Shown here: piece by piece, positions 22,655 to 23,703 of the stretch
How positions within the stretch are numbered: the stretch's first letter is position 1
How the letters are laid out: each line of letters starts with the position of its first letter
From: a virus
Direction: 5' to 3' (one strand)
Virus record (IMG/VR): IMGVR_UViG_3300010316_000051
Span: 1 to 23,703 of that record
Length of the DNA: 23,703 bases
Notes under the pieces: model-generated
What the model was told of the DNA's origin: nothing
Database searches by the model: none
Seen by the model: the letters and a program-made list of their open reading frames with translations, nothing else
Made by a program: the position numbers and the translations under genes

Positions 22655-23703
22655 ATGGCTAATTTTGGAGTAAAAACAACAGACTTAGGAAGTTCTAACT
22701 TCTCAGGCTATATTCAACAGGGTGTCGTAGACAAAGGTAAGGCTATGGATACTGCTGTAAACTTTAAAACTGTTTCTGATGTAGGTAACTTTGTTAATGA
22801 TACTTACCAAGCATATGATAAATATAAGACTCTTAAACAAGTATCTGAAACTGTAGGTGAAGTTATTAATGAGCAGGAAGACAGAAGCCTTGCAGGACAA
22901 CAAGCAGCACGAGATGAAAAACAAAGACTAGAACAAGAACAGGCAGACACAGAAAAGGCTTTAGGTTATGATGGTACTTATCCTACTATGCTTAACGCAA
23001 ACCTTTCAGAAGCTACTCGAGGTATTCAAAACTCTCTTGCTGAAAAAACAGATAAACTCACTATGGCTAGAGAGCAAGGAGTTATGGATGACTTTGAAAT
23101 GCAGGAGCGTTTAAAGAAAATCACTCGTGAAGCTATTACTAATAATCCTGCGTATGCTTCAGAGATTGTAGCTCATGTAACTAACGTTGCAGAGATGAAT
23201 AATCTTACTGCTCGAATTAAACAAGATGCAGATACTCTTAAAGCTAGACAGGCAGCTTCAGATGCTGAAGCAAAAAGACTACTGACTTTAGCTAGTTCAA
23301 AAGACTATCAAATTGATATCTATGGTTCTAAGTACCAACTTGAAGATGGCAGCATGGATATGAATAGTATTGCTGCAGATGTTTCAACACGAACTCAAAA
23401 ATTAAATCAAGATAGATTAGTAGAGGAATCTGTAAAAGGTAATACAGAACAGTATAAGATAAATGCTCAAGAGTTTATTGCGAACGGATGGCAGTGGGAA
23501 TTAAACTCTAATACTATCTTAGGAGCTAAGAATAGAATTATTTCCATCTTAGATGGACAAGGTGATAGGGTAGCTAAGGTTTCTCAAATTCAACAAATTA
23601 AAGGTGAGTTACTAGCACGAAATAGAAAATTCTATGCTATGAAACAGATACCTAACAATGACCCTGAAATTGAGGCTGCTCATGCACGCCTTGAGGCTCA
23701 ACT
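22655..23703 (+). CDS. Internal virion protein (gp15-like?), 3' end beyond window
   Basis: About 349 codons are visible and the frame is still open at the end of the window. It starts MANFGVKTTDLGSSNFSGYI, then long charged helices (TYQAYDKYKTLKQVSETVGE; RDEKQRLEQEQADTEKAL), without membrane segments or catalytic motifs. Strongly helical, Gln/Glu/Ala-rich composition and the place next to the gp16-like gene suggest the remaining ejectosome component, the counterpart of T7 gp15. AGGA at 22641-22644 lies 10 bases upstream. The order (large protein first, this second) is reversed relative to T7 15-16 if the assignment is right. Confidence 0.75.
   Translation, partial: MANFGVKTTDLGSSNFSGYIQQGVVDKGKAMDTAVNFKTVSDVGNFVNDTYQAYDKYKTLKQVSETVGEVINEQEDRSLAGQQAARDEKQRLEQEQADTEKALGYDGTYPTMLNANLSEATRGIQNSLAEKTDKLTMAREQGVMDDFEMQERLKKITREAITNNPAYASEIVAHVTNVAEMNNLTARIKQDADTLKARQAASDAEAKRLLTLASSKDYQIDIYGSKYQLEDGSMDMNSIAADVSTRTQKLNQDRLVEESVKGNTEQYKINAQEFIANGWQWELNSNTILGAKNRIISILDGQGDRVAKVSQIQQIKGELLARNRKFYAMKQIPNNDPEIEAAHARLEAQ

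Noticed and set aside
22703-22924. Minus-strand 73-codon hydrophobic frame
   Set aside because: It is the antisense of the internal virion protein that starts at 22655 and stays open to the window end.
1-23703. tRNA genes, CRISPR arrays, insertion sequences, integrase or attachment sites
   Set aside because: I found no cloverleaf-like, spaced-repeat or transposase signals; nearly all bases are covered by structural or lysis genes.

Overview
The window is a continuous, entirely plus-strand stretch of the late region of an AT-rich, short-tailed (T7-like / podovirus) phage. It holds a tail fibre, a lysis cassette, the terminase large subunit, portal, scaffold, major capsid protein, both tail tubular proteins and the internal virion (ejectosome) proteins. 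No host genes, tRNAs, integrase, RNA polymerase or replication genes are visible. The style (A/T-ending codons, very small basic proteins, the particular set of structural families) resembles uncultured marine podoviruses, including the type that infects marine Alphaproteobacteria. The host cannot be fixed from the sequence, and the marine assignment is inference from family resemblance.

Layout. (1) 1-1724: 3' part of a tail fibre gene. (2) 1724-4814: an accessory island directly behind the fibre, made of two small cysteine-patterned proteins, a coiled-coil protein, two different 2-oxoglutarate/Fe(II) oxygenases, a sulfotransferase-like protein and a short adenylylsulfate-kinase-like protein. 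(3) 4814-6017: lysis cassette with an XhlA-like membrane protein, a 52-aa membrane protein that lies in a different frame from the longer open frame at the same place, a three-helix holin and an M15 peptidase endolysin. (4) 6007-6691: three small, strongly basic proteins. (5) 6688-10058: terminase large subunit and portal. (6) 10059-10178: the only real intergenic region, with a near-consensus sigma70 promoter and a repeat-containing AT-rich leader. (7) 10179-12590: small protein, scaffold, major capsid protein, decoration-like protein. (8) 12597-12632: a 14-bp hairpin, placed like the T7 terminator behind gene 10. (9) 12658-17061: fibre-like virion protein, tail tubular protein A, three tiny Lys-rich proteins, a small hypothetical and tail tubular protein B. 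(10) 17062-23703: GNAT-like gp13-type protein, gp14-like protein, a 1571-aa gp16-like protein and the start of another internal virion protein that runs off the window.

Compared with T7 the order is a circular permutation (internal virion proteins -> fibre -> lysis/packaging -> portal/head/tail), so the window could be part of a circularly permuted contig. Genes are packed tightly; nine stop/start junctions are TAATG.

The most interesting part is the fibre-adjacent island. A PAPS-making kinase-like protein next to a sulfotransferase-like protein suggests the phage supplies both donor and transferase for a sulfation reaction, and the two oxygenases suggest hydroxylation in the same setting. 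The substrate (fibre, host surface glycan, or something else) is not visible. The island's arginine codons are almost all AGA (19 of 22, counted by hand), against 12 of 15 CGT/CGC in the capsid gene, so the island has a different codon history or is under weaker expression selection.
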